DNA of 64,000 nucleotides. Source: Spirosoma profusum (lineage in GTDB: Bacteria > Bacteroidota > Bacteroidia > Cytophagales > Spirosomataceae). The translations under genes and the position numbers were made by a program. Shown here piece after piece: positions 43,877-52,544 of this stretch. The stretch lies in assembly GCF_014699005.1 (NCBI RefSeq), contig NZ_JACWZY010000020.1, forward strand, positions 62,001-126,000. Reading direction: 5' to 3'. The notes below the pieces were generated by a model, which saw nothing but the letters and a program-made list of their open reading frames with translations, did not search any database and was not told where the DNA came from. Numbering within the stretch: position 1 is the first letter of the stretch; each line of letters opens with the position of its first letter.

Positions 43877-43909
43877 CCAGAATCGACCCTAAGCCGTAGT
43901 TTTGTTTAT

Positions 43910-45745
43910 ATGATTCGCTTGATTTCCAGCTTTACTGCCCTCATTCTGCTCAGTTTTCTGTTCGTGCTTACACCTGCATTGGCTCAGGTTCCAACGCCTT
44001 CGCCCGCACGACCGGCTACGAACGACAAAGTAGAACTGTTGCCGGGGGCTGACAGTCTGGTGGGTATCAACGTACCGGGTCAGGTGGTTCGAAAGATCTA
44101 CAATAACGTTCGATTTCGGCAGAAAGGCATGTTGCTCTACTGCGATCTGGCGATTCAGAACGTAACGACCAACGTTATCGAAGCCTATGGCCACGTCCGG
44201 ATGCTTCAGGGCGATACCATCAGCGTACGGGGCGATACGTTATTTTATTACGGCAACACCCGGCAGGCAAACGGTCGTGGACACGTAGTGATGCGTGACC
44301 GCAAAATGACCCTGACCACTTCCCAGCTCGACTATGATATGCTGTCGGGCATTGCGCATTACCCAAAACCCGGACGTATTGTCGATAAAGAGAACATACT
44401 GACCAGCCGCGAAGGCTATTACGACACGCACACGAAGTTATTTACGTTTCGCCAGAATGTCCGCTTAGTCAATCCCAAAGGTACGCTTACGGCCGATTCG
44501 CTGCTCTATAATTCGCTGACTCGCATCGCTACGTTCCAGGGGCCAACCCGAATTACAAACAAAGATGGCATATTGACAGCCGTTGCAGGCGATTATAATA
44601 CCGTAACGGGCATTTCAAATTTCCAGCGACGCGCTACGGTCGAAACGCCAAAATATCAACTCACGGGCGATTCGCTGTACTACGATAACGTATCAGAGCT
44701 CGGTGTTGCGAAAGGCAACGTAGTAATGGTCGCTAAAGACAAAAAAGCGGTCATTACGGGCGAACACGTGCGCTATAATGGAAAGATCGGTATCTCGCGG
44801 GTAACGGGCCGGCCGGTTGCCAAAAGTCTGGCGAACGAAACCACTAACGATACGCTTTACATGCGGGCCGATACGTTGTTTTCATTCGATAATAAAGTAA
44901 CTAATACGCGCCGATTTTTAGGCCAGAAAAACGTATTTGTCTATAAATCCGACCTGCAAAGCAAGTGCGATTCATTGATTTACGACACCGCGGATTCGAC
45001 AATTTATTTCTACAAAAAACCGATTGTCTGGAGTCAGAATAAATATCAGATGGAAGCCGATTCAATTCGGGCGTTGATGAAAAATAACCGAATCAATACG
45101 TTATTCATGAAAACAAAATCCTTCGTGATTTCGCTTGATACGTTGAAAAATTTCAATCAGATAAAAGGACGTACCATCACCGCCTATTTCGAAACCAAAA
45201 TCATCTCAACAACAGCTACTTCCGCGTCGGCAACTCAAGTTAGCAAACAGGTATCGGGCACAGCAATAAATGCAAAAAATGGATCGGTTTTTGCAACGAA
45301 TTCAGTACCCAAAGGCGTATTAGAGAATAAAGTCAGTAGCCCAAAATCCACAACAGCCCTAGCACGCGAGCAAACCTCTCTCGACCGGGTCATTGTAGAT
45401 GGCAACGGCCAAAGTATTTATTACGCAGTTGACGATAAGAATAAAATGATCGGGCTAAATCACGTGGAGTGTAGTCGAATGAACATCGACTTTAACGACA
45501 ATAAGGTGGGTCAGATTCGATTTTATGGAACGCCAGATTCGCAGTTGATTCCGCCGAAAGAAATAACTTCCGAGAATGAACAGCTCGATGGTTTTCGGTG
45601 GCGGGACGCGGAAAAGCCGACAAAAGGACAGGTATTGTGGATCGAAACACCCCCTGCCGAGCAGCCTGGGGTTAAAAAACCAGTAAAAAATAAGTCGAAA
45701 ATTAAACCATTGGCTCAAAAATTCGTTCAAAAGGCAACAAATTAG
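43910..45745 (+). CDS. OstA/LptA-like organic solvent tolerance protein
   Basis: 611-residue exported protein. Signal peptide at 1-25 (ends ALA-Q); the rest is repeated OstA-type beta strands (FRQKGMLLYCDLAIQNV, VEAYGHVRMLQGDTISVRGDTLFYY, LTADSLLYNSLTRIATFQGPTRI, YQLTGDSLYYDNVSELGVAKG) forming a long beta-jellyroll like LptA/LptD-N. In Bacteroidota this protein takes part in carrying LPS across the periplasm. A TAGTTTTG box at 43897-43904 is only 5 nt from the ATG, so the message may be nearly leaderless. lptC is also in the window. Confidence 0.88.
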   Translation: MIRLISSFTALILLSFLFVLTPALAQVPTPSPARPATNDKVELLPGADSLVGINVPGQVVRKIYNNVRFRQKGMLLYCDLAIQNVTTNVIEAYGHVRMLQGDTISVRGDTLFYYGNTRQANGRGHVVMRDRKMTLTTSQLDYDMLSGIAHYPKPGRIVDKENILTSREGYYDTHTKLFTFRQNVRLVNPKGTLTADSLLYNSLTRIATFQGPTRITNKDGILTAVAGDYNTVTGISNFQRRATVETPKYQLTGDSLYYDNVSELGVAKGNVVMVAKDKKAVITGEHVRYNGKIGISRVTGRPVAKSLANETTNDTLYMRADTLFSFDNKVTNTRRFLGQKNVFVYKSDLQSKCDSLIYDTADSTIYFYKKPIVWSQNKYQMEADSIRALMKNNRINTLFMKTKSFVISLDTLKNFNQIKGRTITAYFETKIISTTATSASATQVSKQVSGTAINAKNGSVFATNSVPKGVLENKVSSPKSTTALAREQTSLDRVIVDGNGQSIYYAVDDKNKMIGLNHVECSRMNIDFNDNKVGQIRFYGTPDSQLIPPKEITSENEQLDGFRWRDAEKPTKGQVLWIETPPAEQPGVKKPVKNKSKIKPLAQKFVQKATN

Positions 45746-45776
45746 ACCGTTTAACAATTTTTTAGATAATAGACCG

Positions 45777-45807
45777 TTGACTTTGTCTTTTATCGTGAAT
45801 AGGTTTG
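45777..45807 (+). promoter_or_regulatory. Bacteroidota-type promoter for sorting-domain protein
   Basis: TTG (45777-45779), 20 nt, TAGGTTTG (45800-45807), about 33 nt upstream of the ATG. Confidence 0.75.
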
Positions 45808-45840
45808 TGTTGAGTATTTGTGCATTTGTAGAGGACTTTC

Positions 45841-46491
45841 ATGAAACAATTTATACTTATTGGTGTATTGTCGGGCTTGCTAATGGCAACAATCCCGCTC
45901 CGGGCGCAGGTCGCTCCGAGGGATTCTGATGGCCGAAAGGGAAGCCGACTTGAGCTGGGGCGCACGGCGAAAACCAGTACAACCACCATCGCGAATAAGC
46001 GTTTTTCGGTAGTGCCCAACCCGGCGCTGTCGAACTACGACCATCCCATAACGGTCAATAAAAATAAGGCTATCAACGAGCATTACCGCGCCCTGTTGAT
46101 GCCGAGTGCCAGCGCCCGAACAGGTTCATCTGTCTCAACCGAACTAACGGCAGCTGCCCCTCCCAGCGAGCTACGTTCAGCAACACCCGTACAGGAAGGT
46201 AGCAACCGGATGTACACGAGTGATAAACTCTGGGTGTCGAACGTGTATCCAAACCCCGCTGATGACGTTGCTGAGTTGGATTACCAGTTCAGTGGTTCGG
46301 TTGGTGAAGCAAAACTGGTGCTGCTCAACGTATTGGGCGCTCCTGTACCCGGCTACGAACTCAACCTGGAACCGACCGACCGAAAAGTCAGAATCATGAC
46401 CCGGCCGCTGGATACCGGTTACTATCTGTATCAACTCACGGTTGATGGTAAAAAAGTAGCTACCAAACGGTTACTTGTCCGCCACCAGTAA
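45841..46491 (+). CDS. small secreted protein with type IX sorting domain
   Basis: 216 residues: signal peptide (1-22, ending LRAQ), a low-complexity Ser/Thr/Ala-rich middle of about 110 residues, then a type A C-terminal sorting domain from WVSNVYPNPADDVAELDYQF through GYYLYQLTVDGKKVATKRLLV. No enzymatic domain is present, so the passenger is little more than a linker. It has its own promoter. The sorting domain implies a working type IX secretion system. Function of the passenger is unknown. Confidence 0.88.
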   Translation: MKQFILIGVLSGLLMATIPLRAQVAPRDSDGRKGSRLELGRTAKTSTTTIANKRFSVVPNPALSNYDHPITVNKNKAINEHYRALLMPSASARTGSSVSTELTAAAPPSELRSATPVQEGSNRMYTSDKLWVSNVYPNPADDVAELDYQFSGSVGEAKLVLLNVLGAPVPGYELNLEPTDRKVRIMTRPLDTGYYLYQLTVDGKKVATKRLLVRHQ

Positions 46492-46552
46492 TCAGTTGAT
46501 TTGTTAAAATTGCATAAACGGGCTTTGCCTTCTTTATTTTTCAGCACTATAC

Positions 46553-46595
46553 CGGGCTACATCGTCGTTGAAGCGGTGTAGCCTGTATTTTTTTT
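46553..46595 (+). terminator. rho-independent terminator
   Basis: A 12-nt stem CGGGCTACATCG / CGGTGTAGCCTG, perfect in RNA when two G-U pairs are allowed, is followed by a T-tract. It ends the sorting-domain gene and directly precedes the bamD -7 element. Confidence 0.7.
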
Positions 46596-46596
46596 G

Positions 46597-46604
46597 TATC
46601 TTTG
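46597..46604 (+). promoter_or_regulatory. -7 element upstream of bamD
   Basis: TATCTTTG fits TAnnTTTG, 8 nt before the bamD ATG. No TTG at 19-21 nt spacing, so the upstream part is uncertain; the T-tract of the preceding terminator overlaps this zone. Confidence 0.45.
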
Positions 46605-46611
46605 CAAACGT

Positions 46612-47511
46612 ATGCAACACCGTCATATTGGTAAGATTCTGCTGGGGGCCTGGGTCATATTTTGTTTGGGCTCATGCAGTCCGTTCTCAAAATTGCAGAA
46701 AAGTGGGAGCGACGACGAAAAATATAAGGGTGCCCTTAACTATTATAAAAAAGAAGACTGGTACCGCGCCGGGCTGCTCTTCGAAGAACTGATTCCGGTA
46801 CTAAAAGGTAGCACCGAATCAGAAATGGCCCAGTTTTACTACGCTTATACGCAGTATCGTCAGCAGCAATATTTGCTGAGTGCTACGCTCTTCAAAAAGT
46901 TTTACGAGACGTTCGCCCGGTCGGAATACGTGGAGGAAGCGATGTATATGTACGCCAATTCGTTGTACAAAGACACACCCGCCTTTAACCTCGACCAGTC
47001 AAACACGTTGACTGCTACGTCGGCTCTGCAAGACTTTCTGAACACGTACCCAGATAGCAAATATAAGGGTGATGCTACTAAACAGATTCTGGATTTGCGG
47101 GGTAAATTAGAGCGTAAAGCCTACGAAAAGGCCATGCTGTATTACAAAACCAGTGGCTTTAATATCGCTTCCTATAAATCGGCCGTGATTGCGATCAATA
47201 ACTTCCAAAAGGAGTTTCCTGATTCGGAATATAATGAAGAGCTGGCGTTCAAGAAGGTAGACGCAGAATTCAGTCTGGCACAGAATAGCCTGGAAACCAA
47301 GCAAAAGGAACGTTATCAGGAAGCAATCAGTTATCATCAGGCATTTGTAGATAAGTATCCCAATAGCCGATTCCTGAAACAGGCGGAAAAAATGTACGAA
47401 ATCAGTCAGAAAGAAATCGAACGACTGAACAAGCTGGAACAGGAGCGCGAACAAGAAAAAGAACGTCTGAAAAACCTCAACCGTCCCGCCAAAGTAACGG
47501 CAGCAAATTAA
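46612..47511 (+). CDS. bamD: outer membrane assembly lipoprotein BamD
   Basis: Lipoprotein of the BAM complex that inserts beta-barrel proteins. Start at 46612 gives MQHRHIGKILLGAWVIFCLGSC with a lipobox Cys. TPR units follow: YYKKEDWYRAGLLFEELIPVLKGS, AQFYYAYTQYRQQQYLLSATLFKKFYETF, YVEEAMYMYANSLY, and a later repeat with KEFPDSEYNEELAFKKVDAEF. The C-terminus is a charged coiled coil (EIERLNKLEQEREQEKERL). 299 residues. rpoZ and coaBC follow on the same strand. Confidence 0.93.
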   Translation: MQHRHIGKILLGAWVIFCLGSCSPFSKLQKSGSDDEKYKGALNYYKKEDWYRAGLLFEELIPVLKGSTESEMAQFYYAYTQYRQQQYLLSATLFKKFYETFARSEYVEEAMYMYANSLYKDTPAFNLDQSNTLTATSALQDFLNTYPDSKYKGDATKQILDLRGKLERKAYEKAMLYYKTSGFNIASYKSAVIAINNFQKEFPDSEYNEELAFKKVDAEFSLAQNSLETKQKERYQEAISYHQAFVDKYPNSRFLKQAEKMYEISQKEIERLNKLEQEREQEKERLKNLNRPAKVTAAN

Positions 47512-47569
47512 ATTTAAGTCGATAGTCATCAGCACTGCCGACTATCGCCTATTGACTAGCAACTATATT

Positions 47570-47881
47570 ATGGCAACCAACCAATCCATTATTACCCGCG
47601 ATAACGATAAAATTGCGGCTCACACTGGTAACCTGTACGAATCGGTGGCGATTATCTCAAAACGCGCACGGCAGATTGCAACCAAAAACAAAGAAGAACT
47701 GAGCAACAAATTGTCGGAATTCGTTTCAGCGGTCGATAATCTCGAAGAAGTGTTCGAAAACCGCGAACAAATTGAGATTTCGAAGTTCTACGAGCGGATG
47801 CCGAAGCCTACGTCTATTGCCACAGACGAGTTTCTGGAAGGTAAAATATACTGGCGCAATAACGAAGAGCCACAATCGTAG
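47570..47881 (+). CDS. rpoZ: RNA polymerase omega subunit RpoZ
   Basis: Small polymerase subunit aiding assembly, 103 residues, Bacteroidota type: SIITRDNDKIAAHTGNLYESVAIISKRARQIATKNKEEL then FYERMPKPTSIATDEFLEGKIYWR. Start taken at 47570 (MATNQSIITRD). It follows bamD after 58 nt, a spacer with an imperfect palindrome, and is ended by a hairpin at 47905-47935. The order bamD-rpoZ-coaBC-DUF4835-recN is commonly conserved in this phylum. Confidence 0.93.
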   Translation: MATNQSIITRDNDKIAAHTGNLYESVAIISKRARQIATKNKEELSNKLSEFVSAVDNLEEVFENREQIEISKFYERMPKPTSIATDEFLEGKIYWRNNEEPQS

Positions 47882-47904
47882 TATCATCAGGTATTCTGTT
47901 TCAC

Positions 47905-47935
47905 AAGACCGCATGGTACTTCGCCGTGCGGTCTT
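47905..47935 (+). terminator. hairpin after rpoZ
   Basis: Arms AAGACCGCA and TGCGGTCTT around a 13-nt loop, 24 nt past the rpoZ stop. The following T-run (GGCGTTTTAG) is weak, so partial read-through to coaBC is possible. Confidence 0.65.
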
Positions 47936-48043
47936 GGCGTTTTAGTTACCGTTCCGTTTTTTACGTTTCAGGCAAGCTGGCACATCGTTCGACACCATTA
48001 ACATGGAATTTGAAATCTAGACCCTGAAACATAAATTTCTCCT

Positions 48044-49291
48044 GTGAAAGATAAACGCATTCTTCTTGGGGTTACTGGAAGCATTTCGGCGTATAAATCA
48101 GCTCTGCTCGCTCGTCTGCTAGTGAAAGCTGGGGCTGAGGTGCAGGTAATTATGACCGAATCAGCTAAAGCGTTCATAACACCATTAACGCTAACTACTT
48201 TATCGAAGCGGCCGGTACTGTCTTCGTTTGTGGCTTCTGAAAAGGAGGGGATCTGGAATAATCACGTTGAATTGGGTTTGTGGGCCGACGTAATGCTGAT
48301 TGCTCCGGCATCGGCTCATACGCTCGCTCGCTGCGCAACGGGCTTCTGCGATGACTTGCTTTCGGCCGTTTATTTGTCGGCACGTTGCCCCGTTTTCTTT
48401 GCTCCGGCTATGGACGTCGATATGTATCGACACCCAACGACAGTTCAGAATTTGCGTCAGTTGACTACGTTTGGCAACCATATTATTGAAGCAGAGCATG
48501 GTGAATTGGCCAGTGGACTGATTGGCGAAGGCCGTTTAGCCGAGCCCGAAACCATTGTGCAGGCGATACGTGATTTCTGGGAAAAATCGGACGTAATAAA
48601 GGCAAATCCTGATCATAAGCCTTCTACTACGTTAACAGCTCTTCACGAAAAAAATGTACTGATTACAGCAGGGCCAACTCAGGAAGCCATTGATCCGGTA
48701 CGTTACATCAGCAACCATTCTACTGGAAAAATGGGCTATGCCATCGCACGGGCTTTTGTACAGGCGGGAGCCAACGTAACACTGGTAAGTGGTCCAACCC
48801 ACTTGTCCCTCCCCGACCCGACCGTTCAACGTATCGACGTGCGGTCAGCGCAGGAAATGTTTGAGGCTACGCAGGCTCAATTTGCGCAGGCCGACGTAGT
48901 AGTATTGAGTGCGGCTGTTGCCGATTATACGCCCACCCACCCAGCAGATCGGAAAATTAAAAAAAAGGAATCCATTTTTTCACTGGAGTTAACTAAAACA
49001 ACCGACATTGCCGCTACGTTAGGAAAACAGAAACAACCCGGGCAATTGATGATGGGGTTTGCACTGGAAACCGATAACGAACAGGCCAACGCGCTGAAGA
49101 AATTGCACGCTAAAAATTTAGACTGGATTGTCTTAAATTCACTGCGTGATCCAGGAGCGGGTTTCGGGCACAATACCAATAAAATTACCGTTATTGATAA
49201 AGACGAACAAACCCACGAATTTGCACTGAAATCGAAAGACGAAGTGGCACAGGATTTGGTCGAACTGGTAGCGAAAAAACTTGCCGTATGA
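48044..49291 (+). CDS. coaBC: bifunctional phosphopantothenoylcysteine decarboxylase/phosphopantothenate-cysteine ligase CoaBC
   Basis: Two steps of coenzyme A synthesis. N-terminal flavin decarboxylase half (about 1-180): ILLGVTGSISAYKSALLARLL, active His in WNNHVELGLWADVMLIAPASAHTLA, and PAMDVDMY. C-terminal ligase half: VLITAGPTQEAIDPVRYISNHSTGKMGYAIA and VVLSAAVADYTP, then a KKxxK-like loop RKIKKKES. Length 415. Start is GTG at 48044. DUF4835 overlaps the stop by 4 nt (ATGA). coaX lies elsewhere in the window. Confidence 0.95.
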   Translation: MKDKRILLGVTGSISAYKSALLARLLVKAGAEVQVIMTESAKAFITPLTLTTLSKRPVLSSFVASEKEGIWNNHVELGLWADVMLIAPASAHTLARCATGFCDDLLSAVYLSARCPVFFAPAMDVDMYRHPTTVQNLRQLTTFGNHIIEAEHGELASGLIGEGRLAEPETIVQAIRDFWEKSDVIKANPDHKPSTTLTALHEKNVLITAGPTQEAIDPVRYISNHSTGKMGYAIARAFVQAGANVTLVSGPTHLSLPDPTVQRIDVRSAQEMFEATQAQFAQADVVVLSAAVADYTPTHPADRKIKKKESIFSLELTKTTDIAATLGKQKQPGQLMMGFALETDNEQANALKKLHAKNLDWIVLNSLRDPGAGFGHNTNKITVIDKDEQTHEFALKSKDEVAQDLVELVAKKLAV

Positions 49292-50202
49292 AACAGGTAG
49301 TCTTCTTATTTTTTCTGATGAGTTTTGCCTTTTCGGCTAGGGCTCAGGAGCTTAACTGTCAGGTAACCATTAATTCTGACCAGTTATTTGCCCAGCAGAA
49401 AACCGATTTTTCGTATGTAAACCAGTTGAAGGGCATCATCACGGAATTCATGAACAACCGTCGCTGGACCAACGACCAGTTTGCGGTTTCGGAACGTATC
49501 AATTGCTCGCTCTCCATCAATCTCATCAAGTCGCTGACACAGGGAGCTTTCGAAGCTACCGCCCAGATAACCGTGACCCGGCCTGTTTACGGAACGACCT
49601 ACGAAACAACCATCTTTAGCTACGTAGACCGGTCTTTTAACTTCGTTTATCTGCCCACTACCCCTGTGTATTTCCGTGACAATCAGTTCACTGATGATCT
49701 GACCTCGTTGCTGGCTTTTTACGCCAATGTCATTCTCGCAGTCGATTATGATACGTTCAGCAAGCAGGGCGGGAATCCCTATGTTCAGCGGGCTTTTGCC
49801 ATTACGAATCTGGCGCAGCAAGGGTCGCCTAACGGTGCGTGGCAAACCGGTGGCGATCGGCGAAATCGGTACTGGCTGATTGAAAATATGCAGAACCAGC
49901 AGCTAATTCCATTTCGTGAAGGGCTGTATACGTATCACCGCATGGGACTTGATATTTTTGCGTCCAATCCAGTGCAGATTCGCAAACAAATGTTAACCTT
50001 CCTGGGTACAATACGTACTATTGGTCTGCAATTACCAAACTCGGTGTTAATCAACTCATTTTTCGATGCGAAATCGCAGGAGTTGTATAATATTTTTTAC
50101 GAAGGAACTCCGACGGAGCGCAAACAGGCGTTTGATTTGCTGTCGTATTTAGATCCGGCCAAAACAGAAAATTACAGAAAATTAATCACCTCAGGGCAGT
50201 GA
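49288..50202 (+). CDS. DUF4835 exported protein
   Basis: 304-residue Bacteroidota-specific protein with signal peptide (1-19, ARA-Q). Conserved features: ELNCQVTINSDQL at the mature N-terminus, FMNNRRWTNDQF, INCSLSINLIK, VYGTTYETTIFSYVDRSFNFVY, and the later NRYWLIENMQN and YTYHRMGLDIF. No function is known, but it almost always sits between coaBC and recN, as here. The ATGA overlap with coaBC implies coupled translation. Confidence 0.92.
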   Translation: MKQVVFLFFLMSFAFSARAQELNCQVTINSDQLFAQQKTDFSYVNQLKGIITEFMNNRRWTNDQFAVSERINCSLSINLIKSLTQGAFEATAQITVTRPVYGTTYETTIFSYVDRSFNFVYLPTTPVYFRDNQFTDDLTSLLAFYANVILAVDYDTFSKQGGNPYVQRAFAITNLAQQGSPNGAWQTGGDRRNRYWLIENMQNQQLIPFREGLYTYHRMGLDIFASNPVQIRKQMLTFLGTIRTIGLQLPNSVLINSFFDAKSQELYNIFYEGTPTERKQAFDLLSYLDPAKTENYRKLITSGQ

Positions 50203-50289
50203 ACAGCCAATAAATGAGTAATGAATAACTATCAATAGGTAAGTATTATTTATTACTCATTATTCATTTACTTATGCCTTAGTACTTAT

Positions 50290-51963
50290 ATGCTCTCCCA
50301 TTTATTGATAAAAAATTACGCACTGATTGATGAGCTTTCCCTCAGCCCCAATCGGGGTTTAAACATCATTACGGGCGAAACTGGTGCGGGAAAGTCCATC
50401 ATGTTGGGAGCCATCGGTTTATTACTGGGCAACCGGGCTGATACCCGCGTTCTTTATAATCCCGAAAAAAAGTGTGTTATAGAAGGTACCTTTGGCGTAT
50501 CGGGCTATATTATCGAGCAAATTTTCGAAGAAGAGGAATTAGATTATTCCGATGTCTGCATTGTTCGTCGGGAAATAAGTGTGAGTGGTAAATCGCGGGC
50601 GTTTGTCAACGATACGCCCGTTAATCTGGAAACGCTACGTCGGGTAACGAGCCAGATGATGGACATTCACTCGCAGCACGATTCAGTGTTGCTTGGCTCC
50701 AATGAGTATCAGTTGGAAATCGTTGATACGTATGCCCAGAACGACAATCTGCTACGTAATTACCATGCTGATTACCAATCATATCGCGCAAAAAAAACAA
50801 TCTATGACCAGCTTCAATCCGAAGCGGCAGCGATGCGCAAGGAATTTGATTACAACAATTTCCTATATGAAGAATTAGTCAAAGCACAACTGCAAACCGA
50901 CGAACAGGAATCGCTAGAACAGGAATTGACAATTCTGGAAAATGCTGAAGATATTAAGGATCGGCTGCAGCTAGCCTACGAATATTTAGACAATACTGAA
51001 CAGTCAGTAATTGACTTTTTAAAAGGTGCGGTCAGTAATCTGGCCTATATCAGCAAATTGTCGGATCAGTACGAGCAGTTGCAGCAGCGGGCGCAAAGCA
51101 GTCTGATTGAACTACGCGATCTAGCCGACGAAATTAGTAGCGAACAAGACCGCGTAGAGGTGGACGACACGCGTGCGGAAACCATCCGTGAGCGTCTGAA
51201 CCTGATTTACCAGCTTCAGACCAAGCATCAGATGAAGGACGTTAACGGGCTGATTGCGCTGCGTAACGAACTCGGTCAAAAGGTGAGCAAGGTGCTGAAT
51301 CTGGACGATGCCTTAGCCGAAGCCAAAGCCGCTGCTACGGCTGCATACACACTACTCCAGACCAGTGCTGATACGTTATCGACCTCGCGACAGGCCGTTT
51401 TACGTCCCATCGAAACCGAAATTGGTGGACTGCTTCACGATTTGGGAATGCCAAATGCATCGTTGAAAATTGACTCCGAAACAGGAAAGCCGACAGCTAC
51501 GGGTGTCGATACGATTTCGTTTCTATTCAGTGCCAACAAGGGCGTGAAGCCTCAGCAACTGAAAAACGTGGCTTCCGGCGGTGAATTTTCGCGCTTGATG
51601 ATGGCGATCAAGTACATTCTGGCCAATAAGCGTTCGTTGCCGACCATTATTTTCGACGAAATCGACACGGGTGTTTCGGGTGAGATTGCTATAAAAATGG
51701 GCAATATGATGCGCGATATGGCTCATAGTCACCAGATTATCGCCATTACGCACCTACATCAGATCGCTGGACAGGGTGTCGAACATTACTTTGTCTATAA
51801 GGATAATTCCTCCGACAAGACCGTCAGCCGTATTAAAAAACTGACACTGGAAGAGCGTATTCAGGAAATCGCGCAGATGATTGGCGGCAAGAATCCGTCG
51901 GCTAGTGCACTGAAAAATGCCCGCGAAATGCTGAAACAACGCGCTGTTCCGGCCACTAAATAA
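50290..51963 (+). CDS. recN: DNA repair protein RecN
   Basis: SMC-like ATPase for double-strand break repair, 557 residues. Walker A in IITGETGAGKSIMLGAIGLLLG (about 29-50), two long coiled-coil halves around a short hinge region, ABC signature in VASGGEFSRLMMAIKYILA, Walker B in PTIIFDEIDTGVSGEIA, and the D/H-loop HQIIAITHLHQIAGQG. No LexA box was recognised. An AT-rich ATTCAT-type inverted spacer precedes the start. A 34-nt-armed palindrome begins 5 nt after the stop. Confidence 0.95.
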   Translation: MLSHLLIKNYALIDELSLSPNRGLNIITGETGAGKSIMLGAIGLLLGNRADTRVLYNPEKKCVIEGTFGVSGYIIEQIFEEEELDYSDVCIVRREISVSGKSRAFVNDTPVNLETLRRVTSQMMDIHSQHDSVLLGSNEYQLEIVDTYAQNDNLLRNYHADYQSYRAKKTIYDQLQSEAAAMRKEFDYNNFLYEELVKAQLQTDEQESLEQELTILENAEDIKDRLQLAYEYLDNTEQSVIDFLKGAVSNLAYISKLSDQYEQLQQRAQSSLIELRDLADEISSEQDRVEVDDTRAETIRERLNLIYQLQTKHQMKDVNGLIALRNELGQKVSKVLNLDDALAEAKAAATAAYTLLQTSADTLSTSRQAVLRPIETEIGGLLHDLGMPNASLKIDSETGKPTATGVDTISFLFSANKGVKPQQLKNVASGGEFSRLMMAIKYILANKRSLPTIIFDEIDTGVSGEIAIKMGNMMRDMAHSHQIIAITHLHQIAGQGVEHYFVYKDNSSDKTVSRIKKLTLEERIQEIAQMIGGKNPSASALKNAREMLKQRAVPATK

Positions 51964-51967
51964 AGTT

Positions 51968-52057
51968 TTAAAACCGCAGCGAGCGCTAAGTATTCGCAAA
52001 GGTTCGCGGATCACTTAGCGTATCTTTGCGAATACTTAGTGCTCGCTGCGGTTTTAA
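51968..52057 (+). repeat. 34-nt-armed palindrome after recN
   Basis: Arms 51968-52001 and 52024-52057 match with one mismatch that pairs as G-U in RNA. It forms a long hairpin 5 nt after recN. The right half holds TATCTTTG (52021-52028), a -7-like box that could start the next transcript. Similar CGCAGCGAGC-type sequences occur as dispersed repeats in bacteria. Confidence 0.8.
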
Positions 52058-52091
52058 TTAAATCCCCCACAAATAGTACAACTACACTTCT

Positions 52092-52544
52092 ATGAGAAAA
52101 AGTACCCTGGTTTTGGCAGGTTTTCTTATAATCACCTCTGCCTTCTGGTCCTGTAAGTCTGGTGATGACGTAAAAGAGGCTGAAAATGAAGTGTTTGCTC
52201 TTCATGATGAAGTCATGCCAAAAATGGACGACATCATGCGATTGCGAAAATTGTTGACACAATACGTAGCAGCCGCCGACAGTGCAAAAGACTCGGGTTC
52301 GGCCGCAGGAACCTTACGAACGAGCGAAGAAAGAGAACAGGCCGGTCGTCTGCTTCTGAATTTGAACGTAGCAGATAGCCTGATGATGGGCTGGATGGAT
52401 CACTATAATGGCGATACGTTGGCCAAGTTATCTTCGGATGATGCGTTACGTTATCTGACTGACCAAAAAGAACAAATTACCGATGTTAACACGAAAGTTA
52501 AAACCAGCATTGATCAGGCTATGCAGTTTCTGCAAAAGAAATAG
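52092..52544 (+). CDS. hypothetical lipoprotein
   Basis: 150-residue lipoprotein (lipobox in IITSAFWSC) with an alpha-helical, Asp/Glu/Lys-rich mature part: VKEAENEVFALHDEVMPKMDDIMRLRKLLTQYVAAAD, ending in KEQITDVNTKVKTSIDQAMQFL. The His/Met/Asp arrangement in HDEVMPKMDDIM might bind metal, but this is a guess. It overlaps the SCO-family gene and opens a probable three-gene operon with it and a cytochrome c. The association suggests a role in respiratory copper handling; not tested by sequence. Confidence 0.8.
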   Translation: MRKSTLVLAGFLIITSAFWSCKSGDDVKEAENEVFALHDEVMPKMDDIMRLRKLLTQYVAAADSAKDSGSAAGTLRTSEEREQAGRLLLNLNVADSLMMGWMDHYNGDTLAKLSSDDALRYLTDQKEQITDVNTKVKTSIDQAMQFLQKK

